Below the pieces are notes generated by a model, which saw only the letters and a list, made by a program, of their open reading frames with translations, did not search any database and was not told where the DNA came from. Below, piece after piece: positions 1 to 8,196 of a stretch of DNA of 30,821 nucleotides; position 1 is the stretch's first letter, and each line of letters opens with the position of its first letter. The DNA is from a virus, in IMG/VR virus record IMGVR_UViG_3300025853_000029, positions 1 through 30,821 of that record; one strand, written 5' to 3'. A program made the position numbers and the translations under genes.

Positions 1-127
1 AACCTTGAACTATTTTGTAATCCTTCTGGGCTTGTTCCGTAATTACTTGTTATTGTTGGGCTTCCTTGTGGTGTCCATCCTTCAAAGTATTCCGAGTACC
101 CTATTTCATTAGTCCTACTCCCCTCTA
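1..127. repeat. Terminal direct repeat, left copy (assembly overlap)
   Basis: These 127 bases are identical to 30695-30821. The fibre gene broken at position 1 resumes in the same frame at 30694, so the repeat marks closure of a circular map of 30,694 bp. A length of exactly 127 matches the largest k-mer often used by short-read assemblers. I therefore read it as an assembly overlap of circular or circularly permuted DNA and not a packaged terminal repeat. Confidence 0.95.
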
Positions 128-866
128 ATTTCAAACTCGGACAACTTGCCCCACCGCTATAGTCAAATCTTGGGGAGTCCTCTAATATACCCGCCAAGCC
201 AGTACTTCCTACGGGGCTTGTAATCCATTCAGTAGCTACCAAACCGATTTCAATTTGAGGCTTTGATAAAACCACATCCCCTAAAGTACCACTTGATGAA
301 CCTACTCCAAACCTAAAAGTTGTACTTGCCGTTTTATTAAAAACAACGCTGTAACGCTTTCCTGCTTGAACATTGTCCGTATAATTTATTTCAACACCAT
401 CCTCATAGGCAAACAAATCTGTTGCAGAAGCTGACCTTTTAATTAAATTATTTAAAGGGAGTGTAGTATTTACCTCATCTACATAAACTGAAACTACAAC
501 TATTCCATTGGTGACTATAGTAGGAGAAAAAATAAACGCCCTACTACTTGCATCTAAAGTTTGAAATCTTATTTGCCCTTCAGTATCGGTTACATCAAAA
601 GTTCCTGTTCCCGAAACAAGTTCACTGCTCCATCCTGTTGGTTTTGTATCGGTTGTAACGCCATCCCATACAGAATTTACAAGCAAATTCTCCCTTCCTT
701 TCTCTATCAGTCCGTTGCTATCAATTCTTGTAGCCGTTAGGTTTGAACCTCTTGAAAATGTAAAATCCCCATTTCCGTTAGTGGGCTTCATGCTATAAGC
801 CTTCCCATCTTTCCCTGCTTCACCGCTTGGTAAGAATACTAAACTTGCATCGTCAAAAAAACTCAT
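1..866 (-). CDS. Tail fibre / spike protein, N-terminal part (cut by window edge)
   Basis: This is the first 288 codons of a gene that crosses the circle junction and ends at 29932. The joined protein is 542 residues. The ATG at 866 lies four bases after the stop of the preceding gene (871). The reading frame is open to position 1. Recognisable pieces are a segment like FSRGSNLTATRID near residues 38-50, a beta-rich carbohydrate-binding-like stretch, and a segment like SPRFDYSGGASCPSLKLEG near the end of this part. These blocks are typical of Bacteroidota phage fibre proteins annotated as head spike fibre or carbohydrate-binding. A receptor-binding role is inferred from this similarity and from position after the connector and before lysis. 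Confidence 0.85.
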   Translation of the reverse strand, partial: MSFFDDASLVFLPSGEAGKDGKAYSMKPTNGNGDFTFSRGSNLTATRIDSNGLIEKGRENLLVNSVWDGVTTDTKPTGWSSELVSGTGTFDVTDTEGQIRFQTLDASSRAFIFSPTIVTNGIVVVSVYVDEVNTTLPLNNLIKRSASATDLFAYEDGVEINYTDNVQAGKRYSVVFNKTASTTFRFGVGSSSGTLGDVVLSKPQIEIGLVATEWITSPVGSTGLAGILEDSPRFDYSGGASCPSLKLEGSRTNEIGYSEYFEGWTPQGSPTITSNYGTSPEGLQNSSR

Positions 867-870
867 ATCG

Positions 871-1887
871 TTAAGGGTTAGTAGTTAAAAAGGTTACATC
901 CGTTAAAAGGCAAGAGCCGCCTAATACGCTACCGCCATCAGCCTCCACTCTACTCACAAAGCTATTTATATCTCCTTGAGGTTGTGAGGGTGCAGAAGAA
1001 CCAATAGAATAAAACGCTCTAATATTTTCTTCAATACCTACACGATTTGCGCTTTCATCCGTATTCCAGAATATCATTTCCGACACTTGGGCGTGTAAGG
1101 ATTGAATAGCATCTAAATTTTTATTGCCTCCTACTCTAAATAATAAAGCCCAATCATTAACATCATTATCGGTGCTATGAACATTGCCGTAAAAATACTG
1201 CTTAATGTCATCCGTACTGCCTCGCTCAATAGTGTAATTCGTGTAAGTACCAATATCCCACCCTAATGCTTGAGTGTAACTTGTTCCCGCTATTCTTATG
1301 CTTGTATTTCTATTCTCATAAACCAATACTCTATTGTCTGCCGTTCCTTGACCATTTAACAAAGAACCAAAAGCATTGGCGTTTGAGGTTGGTCTTATTG
1401 CAAAAGTCATAAAGAACTCATCGCTAAAAGTCTGCTGGGAAGATATATCCATAAACCTTGTTGAGCCGTCAAACTCTACAATAGGCTTACTATTTTGTGT
1501 TATCGTTGAACCGCTTGAAACTATCTTGGGCATATTCGCAAAAGTGCTTTGCGTGAAGTTTCTGCTATTGCCGCTTTGATCAAACCAAGTGCTAACGTAA
1601 GCATCTCCGCTACCGGCAAAGCTCTCTAAAGCTGCGGTATCTAAATCATTACCGCTAAAACCTATGTCCTGGCTGTCCACCCCATCAGTGGTTACTGTTA
1701 TTGCATTGCCGCTATAGTCGCTTGAGAGCTTGCGTAAAGAGTAGGCTGCTATTGCATTTGTATAAGTATCAAGTAATGGCGCACCTCCTAAAGTAGCATA
1801 GACAGATCCCCAACTGATGTTATTATCACGACCTACTCCCCACCAAGTGGACTCATATATTTTTCCGTAGCCTTCTAGATCACTCAT
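871..1887 (-). CDS. Virion adhesion protein with arabinofuranosidase-B/LamG-like domain
   Basis: A 338-residue protein. Residues about 45-125 carry the pattern AAYSLRKL, DIGFSGNDLDTAAL, then STWFDQSGNSRNFTQ, which I recognise from the alpha-L-arabinofuranosidase B catalytic-type concanavalin A-like fold. In phages this fold is common in tail fibres and usually binds surface glycans; catalysis cannot be judged from sequence alone. KPIVEFDGSTRF near residue 135 is the usual LamG-type strand. Its ATG overlaps the stop of a 30-codon gene (ATGA), and the large fibre gene follows four bases after its stop. It is probably a minor tail or fibre component acting outside the cell on host polysaccharide. 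Confidence 0.75.
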   Translation of the reverse strand: MSDLEGYGKIYESTWWGVGRDNNISWGSVYATLGGAPLLDTYTNAIAAYSLRKLSSDYSGNAITVTTDGVDSQDIGFSGNDLDTAALESFAGSGDAYVSTWFDQSGNSRNFTQSTFANMPKIVSSGSTITQNSKPIVEFDGSTRFMDISSQQTFSDEFFMTFAIRPTSNANAFGSLLNGQGTADNRVLVYENRNTSIRIAGTSYTQALGWDIGTYTNYTIERGSTDDIKQYFYGNVHSTDNDVNDWALLFRVGGNKNLDAIQSLHAQVSEMIFWNTDESANRVGIEENIRAFYSIGSSAPSQPQGDINSFVSRVEADGGSVLGGSCLLTDVTFLTTNP

Positions 1888-1976
1888 TGCTTATCTCTCT
1901 TTGCGGCCTTGGATAAGTAAACTCGTAGTTTCTTTACATTGGCCGGTTTTGGTTTGTATGTCTTTATAGTTGCCAT
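1884..1976 (-). CDS. Small basic protein, 30 aa
   Basis: Thirty codons beginning MATIKTYKPKPANVKK and ending KAAKRDKQ. The start lies inside the last codons of the connector gene (13-base overlap) and the stop overlaps the next start as ATGA, so it exactly bridges the two genes. About one third of residues are Lys or Arg. No domain is recognised. The tight coupling at both ends is the main reason to believe it. It may be a small DNA- or virion-associated peptide, but that is a guess. Confidence 0.6.
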   Translation of the reverse strand: MATIKTYKPKPANVKKLRVYLSKAAKRDKQ

Positions 1977-2464
1977 CCGTTAAATGTGCTGTCTTTTGAA
2001 GGATAAACGTCATCGTTCACATTCTGATTGTACTCCGGGAAGAGATTCTGATTGAACGACATATGATCAATGAATCTCCTGGTATAGTATTCTGCTAGGT
2101 TCCTTTCCTTTTCAATCAGGAAGGACAGATCCTCTCTTCCTACGGTCTCTCCGTTTTCTACCTGCTTCTTATATACTCCTCCGTTGCTTGCAGTGAATGC
2201 AGCAAACGGTAAGTATTCAGTCATTGCCCAATGGATCAACATTGGCTGCACGTATGATTCTACCAATGTTTGGTAGTCTCCGGTAAGTGTACCGGCTATT
2301 ATGTCCGTTGATATTCTGTCGTAGAGCTTTGATCCTAAATATTGCTGCACGTGAATCTCCTGGGCAATCTTTATAAATTGTATGAACTTGTCCGTATCCA
2401 CATTCCCTGAAAGAAACGTGTTGCGAACTAGATCGTCTCGTCTTATGAATAATGCTGTAGCCAT
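1964..2464 (-). CDS. Head-tail connector / head completion protein (DUF6712-like)
   Basis: A 166-residue, mostly helical protein that starts in a TAATG overlap with the portal stop. Features include an N-terminal LFIRRDDLVRNTFLSGNVD, then a helical pattern around HVQQYLGSKLYDRI (residues about 38-51) and EYLPFAAFTASNGGV. I recognise this as the connector-type protein encoded next to the portal in many Bacteroidota phages. It is expected to sit under the portal ring and link head to tail. Assignment rests on remembered family pattern plus position beside the portal. Confidence 0.65.
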   Translation of the reverse strand: MATALFIRRDDLVRNTFLSGNVDTDKFIQFIKIAQEIHVQQYLGSKLYDRISTDIIAGTLTGDYQTLVESYVQPMLIHWAMTEYLPFAAFTASNGGVYKKQVENGETVGREDLSFLIEKERNLAEYYTRRFIDHMSFNQNLFPEYNQNVNDDVYPSKDSTFNGWQL

Positions 2465-4326
2465 TAGATACCGGGTTGTATGTCTTTAGGACTCTTTGGG
2501 TTGAGGAATCCTTTGTTCTTCATTTTATTTGGAACTACACTAACCTTGTTAGGATTCGTTGGTGGATCGAAGCCTGCTCTTCGTGCTTGGCTTCGACTTA
2601 CTGTCTTTGCATTAGGAGATCCAGGATCCGGTCTTACTCCGTTTCTGCTCATATAGGTTTTGCGTAGCCATTTGTGGTGGCATCGTGGTCCTCCTTTGTA
2701 GAGCCATATTGAATAGGTTGCAGCTCCTTCCGGTCCGAAGCCGGCATTGACTGCTCTATTATCCAGGGCCACAATATCTTCTTTTCTGTAGACCTTGTTT
2801 GCAGACATCATCTTGCGGCAGAACTCACGTTCCGGAGATTTGCTACCATCATATTGGTAACGGACCAAGAACAATACACCGTCTTTCTCTGCATCCTGCT
2901 CACTCTTTGCTCTTGGACGAGCTGTTCCAGTGCTCGCCAAGCCTATCATCTTATCTAGGGCTTCTTCTTGATCATAGTCGACTTCCCTCTCGTCTACTAA
3001 TTCCCATTCTTCTTCGTTGATCTCCTCTCCTAGATCGATAAGATCATCTGCTGATGCGTTAACTGAATCCTCCGGGACGCAGTTAGGCACCTTCTTGCCG
3101 TCCTTCATCTTTGTGCCTACCATCACATATCCAGGCTCGCAAGGATCGTCTGCATCTTTCAGCTCTGTTCTGCATCCACAGTCTGCTGATAGCTTTTCTC
3201 CAGTCTCTTTCTCTTGCTCTTCTTTTGTTACCGCAGCACTCCGGTCCGTAAACTCTAATGGCTGTAGTGTCTTGAAGTATAGATCTAGGTTTATTCCGTT
3301 GACTGCAAGTATTTGGTCCAGGGCATTGATAATCTGTTCTTGGAATGGACGTATCACTGTATTGTCAAAGAGCAGTGTTGCTGTCTCTATCTCTTCAGCG
3401 TTGTTTCCTAGTCCACTATTGTCCTTTATACCTAGAAGCATTGGAGAGGTAACTCTGTGAGCTACCATCAGCTTTTGCATTGATTCTCCTGATAGGAACT
3501 CGTATTGTGCGGCTGCATCCGACAGCTGCACCGGATCTATTGTTGCAGCAAGCTCTTTGCTCTCATTGAATGCGATGATTGCTCTTCCTGCATTACTTGA
3601 TCCTGACCATTTCTCTGTGATGCGCTGCTCTATCAACATACGCTCCTCCTCATCAGGTACTCCGTTGTTGAAGTTGATAAGCATACTTGGAGCCATTCCA
3701 TTCTTGATGTTATTCAAGTGATAGTTGGCTATCTCCTCTTCTAGTTCAGCGTATGGTATCCCACCTTGATAGTCTACCGGGCTGTAGTAGTAGTATCCTG
3801 CTTTGTATGGTCGGACTACTAGTATCTCTAGGCCTTCGTTGCTTGTACCGAATGCCGGTATGCGATCCGGCATTTTATTCGGAGTGAGCTTGGTCCAATC
3901 AGCACAGTAGTAGTATGCTTCTATCTCTCCTTCTTCGTTCATCTTCTCTGCTCGAAGTGTTTGGATAGGCATATGCTCCACTTGAGCTACCTGACGGTCC
4001 TTGGTGTATATAATCTGAAATGCACACTGGCCCATCATTTTTAGATCTGCTGTGACCTTTCGTAGACAGTCTGAATGTATCAAGGATCGCATTGAAGCGT
4101 ATTCTTGAGGCTTTCTGCTGCTGTCTGTAGCATCTAGTCCTTTTCCGTAGATAAGGTCGCTAATCGCATTTATGATAGCGTTGTTCGTTGGACTACCATT
4201 GTATCTATCTATCAGGTATTGATAGTAGTTGTTATCTGCTCCATACTCTACCCAGTCTTTATTCCGTTGTTCGGTTATTTCAGGCTTGGTATAGCTTGAT
4301 AGACTGATGCTGTGTACCTTCATCAT
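2464..4326 (-). CDS. Portal protein with C-terminal extension
   Basis: A 620-residue protein, expected to form the dodecameric DNA channel at one capsid vertex. Residues about 1-360 are the portal core: NNAIINAISDLIYGKGL, MMGQCAFQIIY, and SPMLLGIKDNSGLGNNAEE near 294-311. Residues about 383-419 form a Cys-rich linker (CGC then CEPGY to VPNCVPE). Residues about 483-560 carry a further domain with PEREFCRKMMSANKVYRKED and AATYSIWLYKGGPRCHHKW, often found fused to or following portals in this phage group; its job is unknown to me. The tail (GFLNPKSPKDIQPGI) is basic. There are two adjacent ATG codons; the first (4326) overlaps the previous stop as ATGA and is preferred. Confidence 0.88.
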   Translation of the reverse strand: MMKVHSISLSSYTKPEITEQRNKDWVEYGADNNYYQYLIDRYNGSPTNNAIINAISDLIYGKGLDATDSSRKPQEYASMRSLIHSDCLRKVTADLKMMGQCAFQIIYTKDRQVAQVEHMPIQTLRAEKMNEEGEIEAYYYCADWTKLTPNKMPDRIPAFGTSNEGLEILVVRPYKAGYYYYSPVDYQGGIPYAELEEEIANYHLNNIKNGMAPSMLINFNNGVPDEEERMLIEQRITEKWSGSSNAGRAIIAFNESKELAATIDPVQLSDAAAQYEFLSGESMQKLMVAHRVTSPMLLGIKDNSGLGNNAEEIETATLLFDNTVIRPFQEQIINALDQILAVNGINLDLYFKTLQPLEFTDRSAAVTKEEQEKETGEKLSADCGCRTELKDADDPCEPGYVMVGTKMKDGKKVPNCVPEDSVNASADDLIDLGEEINEEEWELVDEREVDYDQEEALDKMIGLASTGTARPRAKSEQDAEKDGVLFLVRYQYDGSKSPEREFCRKMMSANKVYRKEDIVALDNRAVNAGFGPEGAATYSIWLYKGGPRCHHKWLRKTYMSRNGVRPDPGSPNAKTVSRSQARRAGFDPPTNPNKVSVVPNKMKNKGFLNPKSPKDIQPGI

Positions 4327-4670
4327 ATCGTTATGTATTCGTTTGCGTTTGCTTTGGCATAAGAAGTATACTGTCCTTGATTCACACTATATCTATCAAA
4401 GTCCGTTTGACCGGTCAAATACATTATTCCTCGATAAACTTCTGTAGCTTCTATTTTAATTACGAAGCTATGAAAAGATTCAATTGTTTTAAAAGTATGT
4501 TCAAATTGAATCACTTCGTAATTGCCTACTGTTGAATGCTCACTGCTTTCAATAGTTACAGTTTCATTCATTTGCTCATCCGTAATCACTATAGTATAGT
4601 TTTGACCTTCTGGTATGCTTCGAGGTAAAACTTTAATGATGTGTGGACTTCTGTTGTTCAGTATGTGCAT
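4323..4670 (-). CDS. Hypothetical virion-region protein, AT-rich insert
   Basis: A 115-residue, beta-rich protein (for example NYTIVITDEQMNETVTIESS and FHSFVIKIEATEVYRGIMYL). No family is recognised. It lies between the tail tube gene and the portal and ends in an ATGA overlap with the portal. A strong terminator (4703-4735) stands just upstream, and the start is embedded in a CAGTTACTTATATATG leader. By eye its sequence is clearly AT-richer than its neighbours (about 27% G+C in the line at 4441-4500), which suggests later acquisition as a moron-like gene. It could be an Ig-like or decoration protein. Confidence 0.7.
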   Translation of the reverse strand: MHILNNRSPHIIKVLPRSIPEGQNYTIVITDEQMNETVTIESSEHSTVGNYEVIQFEHTFKTIESFHSFVIKIEATEVYRGIMYLTGQTDFDRYSVNQGQYTSYAKANANEYITI

Positions 4671-4683
4671 ATATAAGTAACTG
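4668..4683 (-). promoter_or_regulatory. Leader motif CAGTTACTTATATATG (copy 1 of 3)
   Basis: Read on the minus strand the bases are CAGTTACTTATATATG, with the start codon of the 115-aa gene at its end. The same motif precedes the genes at 8196 (one base different in the TTA(C/T)TTATATATG core, plus a changed flank) and 16405 (exact). All three genes follow a gap or terminator, so this may be a phage late promoter or a translation-start element. Confidence 0.5.
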
Positions 4684-4702
4684 CGTTTTTGGGTTTTGTC
4701 CC

Positions 4703-4735
4703 AAAAAAAAAGACCGGCATTTTATTGCCGGCCTT
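4703..4735 (-). terminator. Rho-independent terminator after tail tube gene
   Basis: On the minus strand the arms GGCCGGCA and TGCCGGTC (4733-4726 and 4719-4712) enclose a six-base loop and are followed by nine T. It lies 24 bases after the tail tube stop and so separates the capsid/tail-tube transcript from the insert-portal unit. Confidence 0.85.
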
Positions 4736-4758
4736 TCTTATCTATCTCCTAGGGCTGA

Positions 4759-5310
4759 TTAGGAGTTCGTTCCTTCTACTGGAGTAACGGTTGATGTAGC
4801 CAATCCACCAAATGGTGAGGCTGCTGTTGCACCTGATAGGAAGTTAGCCGGTAATACCTCCTGCGCTGAAAACGTCAGTGTGTATCCGGATAGATCACCC
4901 ATTGCAGCACCAGTAACTATTGTTCCACCGGTTACCTCTGCACCGTGTTCCAAGCCCATCGCAAAACAATTGTCGTTGTAATCTTGTACGAAGATTTGTG
5001 GTCTTCCGTAAGCAAGTAGCTTCACTTCGTTGTTATCTTCCTTACTCAATTTTGGTAGAGTAAGATTCAATGTCTGCTCGAAGAACGTTGTTCCGTTCTC
5101 TCTGCTCGAAGTAATCGCTTGTTCGAATGAGCTATTTCCTTTTAGCTCATATTTGTAAACTGTAAAGTCCGCAGCGAAGTCTGTAATCTCTCCGTCTGTT
5201 CCTAGTGTTGCTGCACCACTATCACCGAAGTCGGCAAAGTATACTGCAGTGATTCCACCTACTACGTCTTTGCAGGGAGCCTTTCGGCCTTGTGTTAAAT
5301 CGCACGCCAT
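4759..5310 (-). CDS. Major tail (tube) protein
   Basis: A 183-residue protein. It matches the tail tube family of Bacteroidota siphophages: the opening MACDLTQGRKAPCKDVVGGI, then YELKGNSSFEQAITSSRENG and TTFFEQTLNLTLPKL (about residues 54-88), VKLLAYGRPQIFVQDYNDNC, and GAEVTGGTIVTGAAMGDLSG (about 123-142). The protein is expected to stack as hexamers to form the non-contractile tube around the tape measure. It lies between two hairpin terminators, in keeping with high independent expression of an abundant virion protein. Its position beside the capsid gene, away from the tape measure, is unusual. Confidence 0.82.
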   Translation of the reverse strand: MACDLTQGRKAPCKDVVGGITAVYFADFGDSGAATLGTDGEITDFAADFTVYKYELKGNSSFEQAITSSRENGTTFFEQTLNLTLPKLSKEDNNEVKLLAYGRPQIFVQDYNDNCFAMGLEHGAEVTGGTIVTGAAMGDLSGYTLTFSAQEVLPANFLSGATAASPFGGLATSTVTPVEGTNS

Positions 5311-5335
5311 TTTATTTCTTTTTTATTCGTTTAAC

Positions 5336-5370
5336 TAAAAAGGGCAAGCAAGCTGTTGCCTACTTGCCCT
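5336..5370 (-). terminator. Terminator between capsid and tail tube genes
   Basis: On the minus strand AGGGCAAG (5370-5363) and CTTGCCCT (5348-5341) form an 8-bp stem with a 14-base loop, followed by TTTTTAG. It sits 25 bases after the capsid stop and is probably a partial terminator that sets the capsid to tail-tube ratio. Confidence 0.7.
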
Positions 5371-5394
5371 CTTGTATTACTTAATACCTACTTA

Positions 5395-6354
5395 TTAATT
5401 GTAGAGTACGATTTCAGATCCGATGCCGTATTGGATACCTGCTGTAAAACGCATTATCACGCGACAGTTCTGTGATCCGTCAAGGTCGGCCATATCTAAT
5501 AACTTCACCTCGTTGTGGTCGCTCAACAATCCAGTACCGAAGAACAAGTTGCTCTTCTGTGCTGCTGCCATTGTATCGTCAGCAAGACCTGGACATACGA
5601 AGATCTTCACACCATCGAAAGCCAAGTTTTGACCTGCTCCGTACCACATTGTGCCTTGGTTTTGGTAACCGTTAGCACCGATAGAACCAACGTTTTCACT
5701 ACCGGCTACGTTTGACAATGCAGCAAATCCACCTAATGCACGTACATAAGCACGAGCAACGTTAGAAGATACGTACAAGTACAAGTCTTCTTTTCCGTAT
5801 ACTGCAGTAGGGATCACATCAACGACCTTACCCATTTCTTCGATAACGTTTGCTGCTGTAACAGAAGTACCAGTCACATCGATAACATCTGAATCTGCTT
5901 CCCATAGTGTTTCGAAACCGTCAAACTCTCCTGGGTTAGCATTAGTTCCTTGCCAAATGTTCTGCTCCATCTTTTGAGCTACTTTAGCAATAACGTGGCT
6001 CAATAAAAAGTCTGCAAAGCTAGGAGGCAATGTATCATATGCGCTGTAGCCCATTTGTACTGCTTCCCAGTCAGAACGGAAGTCTTGCTTACATAATTCC
6101 AAGTTCACCTGAAACTCTTCCGGTGTAAGGATGCGCTCTGTCAAGTCAATCGTTGAAGTATCAGTAAAGTCGCAAGAGCCATTTTTTACAATGCCGTCCA
6201 CTGCGAACTTCTTCATAACCTCTTTGTACTTGATGTTCGGTTTTACGGTGATACCACCGTTCTCAATTGTGTCAGCAGAAAGTAATGCTGCTGAAACATA
6301 CTTACCTGCAAATTCTCCTGAATAAGTCGAGGTAATGTTAGTAGTTGTTGCCAT
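5395..6354 (-). CDS. Major capsid protein (HK97-fold type)
   Basis: A 319-residue protein. I recognise the capsid family of Bacteroidota phages: N-terminal FAGKYVSAALLSADTIENGG, VKPNIKYKEVMKKF, then LTERILTPEEFQVNLELCK (about residues 74-92), a spine-helix region around LPPSFADFLLSHVIAKVAQK, and a C-terminal VIMRFTAGIQYGIGSEIVLY. The HK97 fold is inferred from family. There is no long charged N-terminal delta domain, so assembly probably depends on the separate acidic scaffold upstream (7606-8196). A terminator follows 25 bases after the stop. Confidence 0.85.
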   Translation of the reverse strand: MATTTNITSTYSGEFAGKYVSAALLSADTIENGGITVKPNIKYKEVMKKFAVDGIVKNGSCDFTDTSTIDLTERILTPEEFQVNLELCKQDFRSDWEAVQMGYSAYDTLPPSFADFLLSHVIAKVAQKMEQNIWQGTNANPGEFDGFETLWEADSDVIDVTGTSVTAANVIEEMGKVVDVIPTAVYGKEDLYLYVSSNVARAYVRALGGFAALSNVAGSENVGSIGANGYQNQGTMWYGAGQNLAFDGVKIFVCPGLADDTMAAAQKSNLFFGTGLLSDHNEVKLLDMADLDGSQNCRVIMRFTAGIQYGIGSEIVLYN

Positions 6355-6379
6355 AATCGTTTATAAATTATTTTCTTGA

Positions 6380-6808
6380 TTAACTAAATGTGATTGCTCC
6401 ACTGATCGCTGTTGTTGCTGCTACGTACCAACTGGTCCCATCAGAACATAAATCTGCGAAGTCTCCTTTTACTGCTGTTGTTTCAAAAACAACGTTTTGA
6501 GCACTATTGGCTCTTGAGTGACCTGATGCGTTTTGCAAGTTTCCTTCAAGTAGTCCGGATCCACAGTCAATAGTGAATGCTACTGCCGGTGTATCTTCAG
6601 CCAACACAAACTTTAGCCGGCCTCCTGCAAATGGAGCCGGCATTGTAACTGTACCGCCTGCATCACCACTCAAAAAGAAAACTTCACCGCTATCTGCTGC
6701 AGTAAGTGTTGTTGATGCGCTGATCGTGTTTGTCTCGAGAGCGATTCTCGTTGGAGGGTTTGATATGTTTGATACCGTGTGTGTGGTATCTACGTTTGTT
6801 ACTGCCAT
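6380..6808 (-). CDS. Probable capsid decoration / head fibre protein
   Basis: A 142-residue protein rich in Ala, Thr, Ser and Val, with few charged residues. The stretch STTLTAADSGEVFFLSGDAG, then GTVTMPAPFAGGRLKFVLAE, matches beta-rich decoration-like proteins commonly encoded beside phage capsid genes. It starts one base after the preceding stop and ends 25 bases before the capsid start. It probably decorates the capsid surface. A structural role is well supported by context; the exact attachment is inference. Confidence 0.6.
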   Translation of the reverse strand: MAVTNVDTTHTVSNISNPPTRIALETNTISASTTLTAADSGEVFFLSGDAGGTVTMPAPFAGGRLKFVLAEDTPAVAFTIDCGSGLLEGNLQNASGHSRANSAQNVVFETTAVKGDFADLCSDGTSWYVAATTAISGAITFS

Positions 6809-6809
6809 T

Positions 6810-7220
6810 TTATTTTAAATTAAATTTGCGTAGTCTTATTTCTGCATCTCCGTATGCTTCTTCAACGTCTTGCATCACACGACGGCCATCTGCAACAGCT
6901 GGAATCGTTAAACCTAGTTCTTCTGCTGCTTTAGCTACGTCATCAATTGCTTCGTCTAGCTCATTCATTCCGTAGTTAGCATTGGCTGCTGCTTCTTGCA
7001 TATCGTTATACGCTAGACTGGCACGGTCCATATATTGATCAAAGTCTTGGACGACTGAATTGATTTCGGAAGCTGCGGATCTCATTGATTGGATGATATC
7101 TTCTAGTCTTTCTACAGCAGATAGCTTCACCTCTTGTGAGGCTAGGTCTTCTTTTTCTCTGTGAGCTGCTAGCTCCTCTCGAGCTGTTATCTCATTCCAA
7201 AGTTTGTTTAGTGCTTTCAT
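6810..7220 (-). CDS. Coiled-coil head-morphogenesis protein, paralogue B
   Basis: A 136-residue, nearly all-helical acidic protein, beginning MKALNKLWNEITAREE and containing LASQEVKLSAVERLEDIIQ at about residues 26-44. The rest has heptad-like runs of Ala, Glu and Asp, ending EIRLRKFNLK. It shares N-terminal layout and the motif LASQEVKLS with the next gene upstream (7220-7606); the DNA coding this segment is a 36-base near-identical repeat. It starts in a TAATG overlap. Likely a scaffold-like or internal head protein; the motif could be a processing site for the neighbouring protease. Confidence 0.65.
   Translation of the reverse strand: MKALNKLWNEITAREELAAHREKEDLASQEVKLSAVERLEDIIQSMRSAASEINSVVQDFDQYMDRASLAYNDMQEAAANANYGMNELDEAIDDVAKAAEELGLTIPAVADGRRVMQDVEEAYGDAEIRLRKFNLK
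7120..7155. repeat. 36-base direct repeat, copy in paralogue B
   Basis: This stretch matches 7530-7565 at 35 of 36 positions and encodes the EDLASQEVKLS region of both neighbouring proteins. It supports tandem duplication, or strong selection on the motif. Confidence 0.85.
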
Positions 7221-7606
7221 TAGATATCTAGTCTTTTGTATGCTTGGTATGCATCATTAAATGCTTTGCGTAGGTTATCTCTTCTTTCATTTGCTTCATC
7301 TATTTCTGGAACAGATCCCATTCCTAACGCATCAGCAGCACGAGCAGCATCTACGATTGCTCGTTCCAAATCATTATCGAGCTTTTCTGCATATTCTAAC
7401 TCTGCTCCGTACTGTTGACCAACATATAATACGGCATCATAAGCATCTTTCATTTCTTGCTCCCCTCTCTCCAGTTGACCTTGTAGGTCTTTTGCATCTT
7501 GAGCAAGTTTATTGAGATCTCCTATGAGTGATAGCTTCACTTCTTGTGAGGCTAGGTCTTCTTTTCTTGAGGTCATTTCTGACCATATCTTTTCTACCTG
7601 CTTCAT
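7220..7606 (-). CDS. Coiled-coil head-morphogenesis protein, paralogue A
   Basis: A 128-residue helical protein beginning MKQVEKIWSEMTSRKEDLAS, with QEVKLSLIGDLNKLAQDAKD at about residues 21-40 and long charged helices after it (for example LERAIVDAARAADALGMGSV). It is a paralogue of 6810-7220 and also resembles the C-terminal 100 residues of the protease gene (8260-9456). TAATG overlaps join it to the scaffold upstream and to paralogue B downstream, so all three are probably translated together. The role is inferred to be head assembly. Confidence 0.65.
   Translation of the reverse strand: MKQVEKIWSEMTSRKEDLASQEVKLSLIGDLNKLAQDAKDLQGQLERGEQEMKDAYDAVLYVGQQYGAELEYAEKLDNDLERAIVDAARAADALGMGSVPEIDEANERRDNLRKAFNDAYQAYKRLDI
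7530..7565. repeat. 36-base direct repeat, copy in paralogue A
   Basis: This is the partner of 7120-7155 with a single mismatch (C/T at the twelfth base, a silent third-position change on the coding strand). Confidence 0.85.
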
Positions 7607-8196
7607 TATCTCTGTGAAATTTTAGAAAGCACTCGGTCCAGTGTTGATCCGTTGGCTTTGTGGCCAAACGATCTCATTTTAACTTGCTGATTCTTTTCAG
7701 GATTAGCTTTGATTGGTTTTGCTACCGGCTTTTTAGACGATAACTCTTCCTTCTTCTCTTCAGCCATTTCCTCTTCTTCCTTTGGAGCCATCATTCCTTT
7801 GATCTCTTCAATCATTCCTTTAAGCTCATCGATTGCTGCTCCTAACTCTTCCTTGGTAGCGTATGCCATCTCTTCTTCTTCTTTCTCCTCTTCTGCAGCT
7901 TCTACTTCTTCCTCTTCAGCAGCCGGCGCTTCTTCACCTGCTGCACGTAGCTCTCCGATTATACCTTCTTCAGCTACCACTAGGACTCTACCGTCTTCTA
8001 GTTCGTACTCTCCGATAGGTAAGGCTACTCTTTCATCTTCTGTCACAATGAAGACCGGTTGATCCGCTTCAAATGACTCTGCTTCGATTACTGTTCCGTT
8101 TTCGAGCTTTACTTGCTCGAGCTTGATTTCTTCCTGGGCAGCTAATTCTACGTTGAGAAGATTTGCAATTTTGTTTAAGGTATCTGTCGCTTTCAT
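7606..8196 (-). CDS. Capsid scaffold protein (acidic)
   Basis: A 196-residue protein. The N-terminal part (LNVELAAQEEIKLEQVKLEN, about residues 13-32) leads into a small beta domain (VFIVTEDERVALPIGEYELE, then DGRVLVVAEEGIIGELRA). Residues about 88-160 are dominated by Glu runs and a Met/Lys helix (ELKGMIEEIKGMM). The C-terminus is basic (KMRSFGHKANGSTLDRVLSK). An acidic coiled centre with a basic capsid-binding tail is the usual layout of phage scaffolds. It lies two genes after the tape measure and three before capsid. The leader motif TTATTTATATATG sits at its start. Confidence 0.72.
   Translation of the reverse strand: MKATDTLNKIANLLNVELAAQEEIKLEQVKLENGTVIEAESFEADQPVFIVTEDERVALPIGEYELEDGRVLVVAEEGIIGELRAAGEEAPAAEEEEVEAAEEEKEEEEMAYATKEELGAAIDELKGMIEEIKGMMAPKEEEEMAEEKKEELSSKKPVAKPIKANPEKNQQVKMRSFGHKANGSTLDRVLSKISQR

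Noticed and set aside
1-127. End repeat as a true packaged terminal repeat or att site
   Set aside because: It lies inside the coding frame of the fibre gene, is exactly 127 bases, and fits an assembler overlap better.
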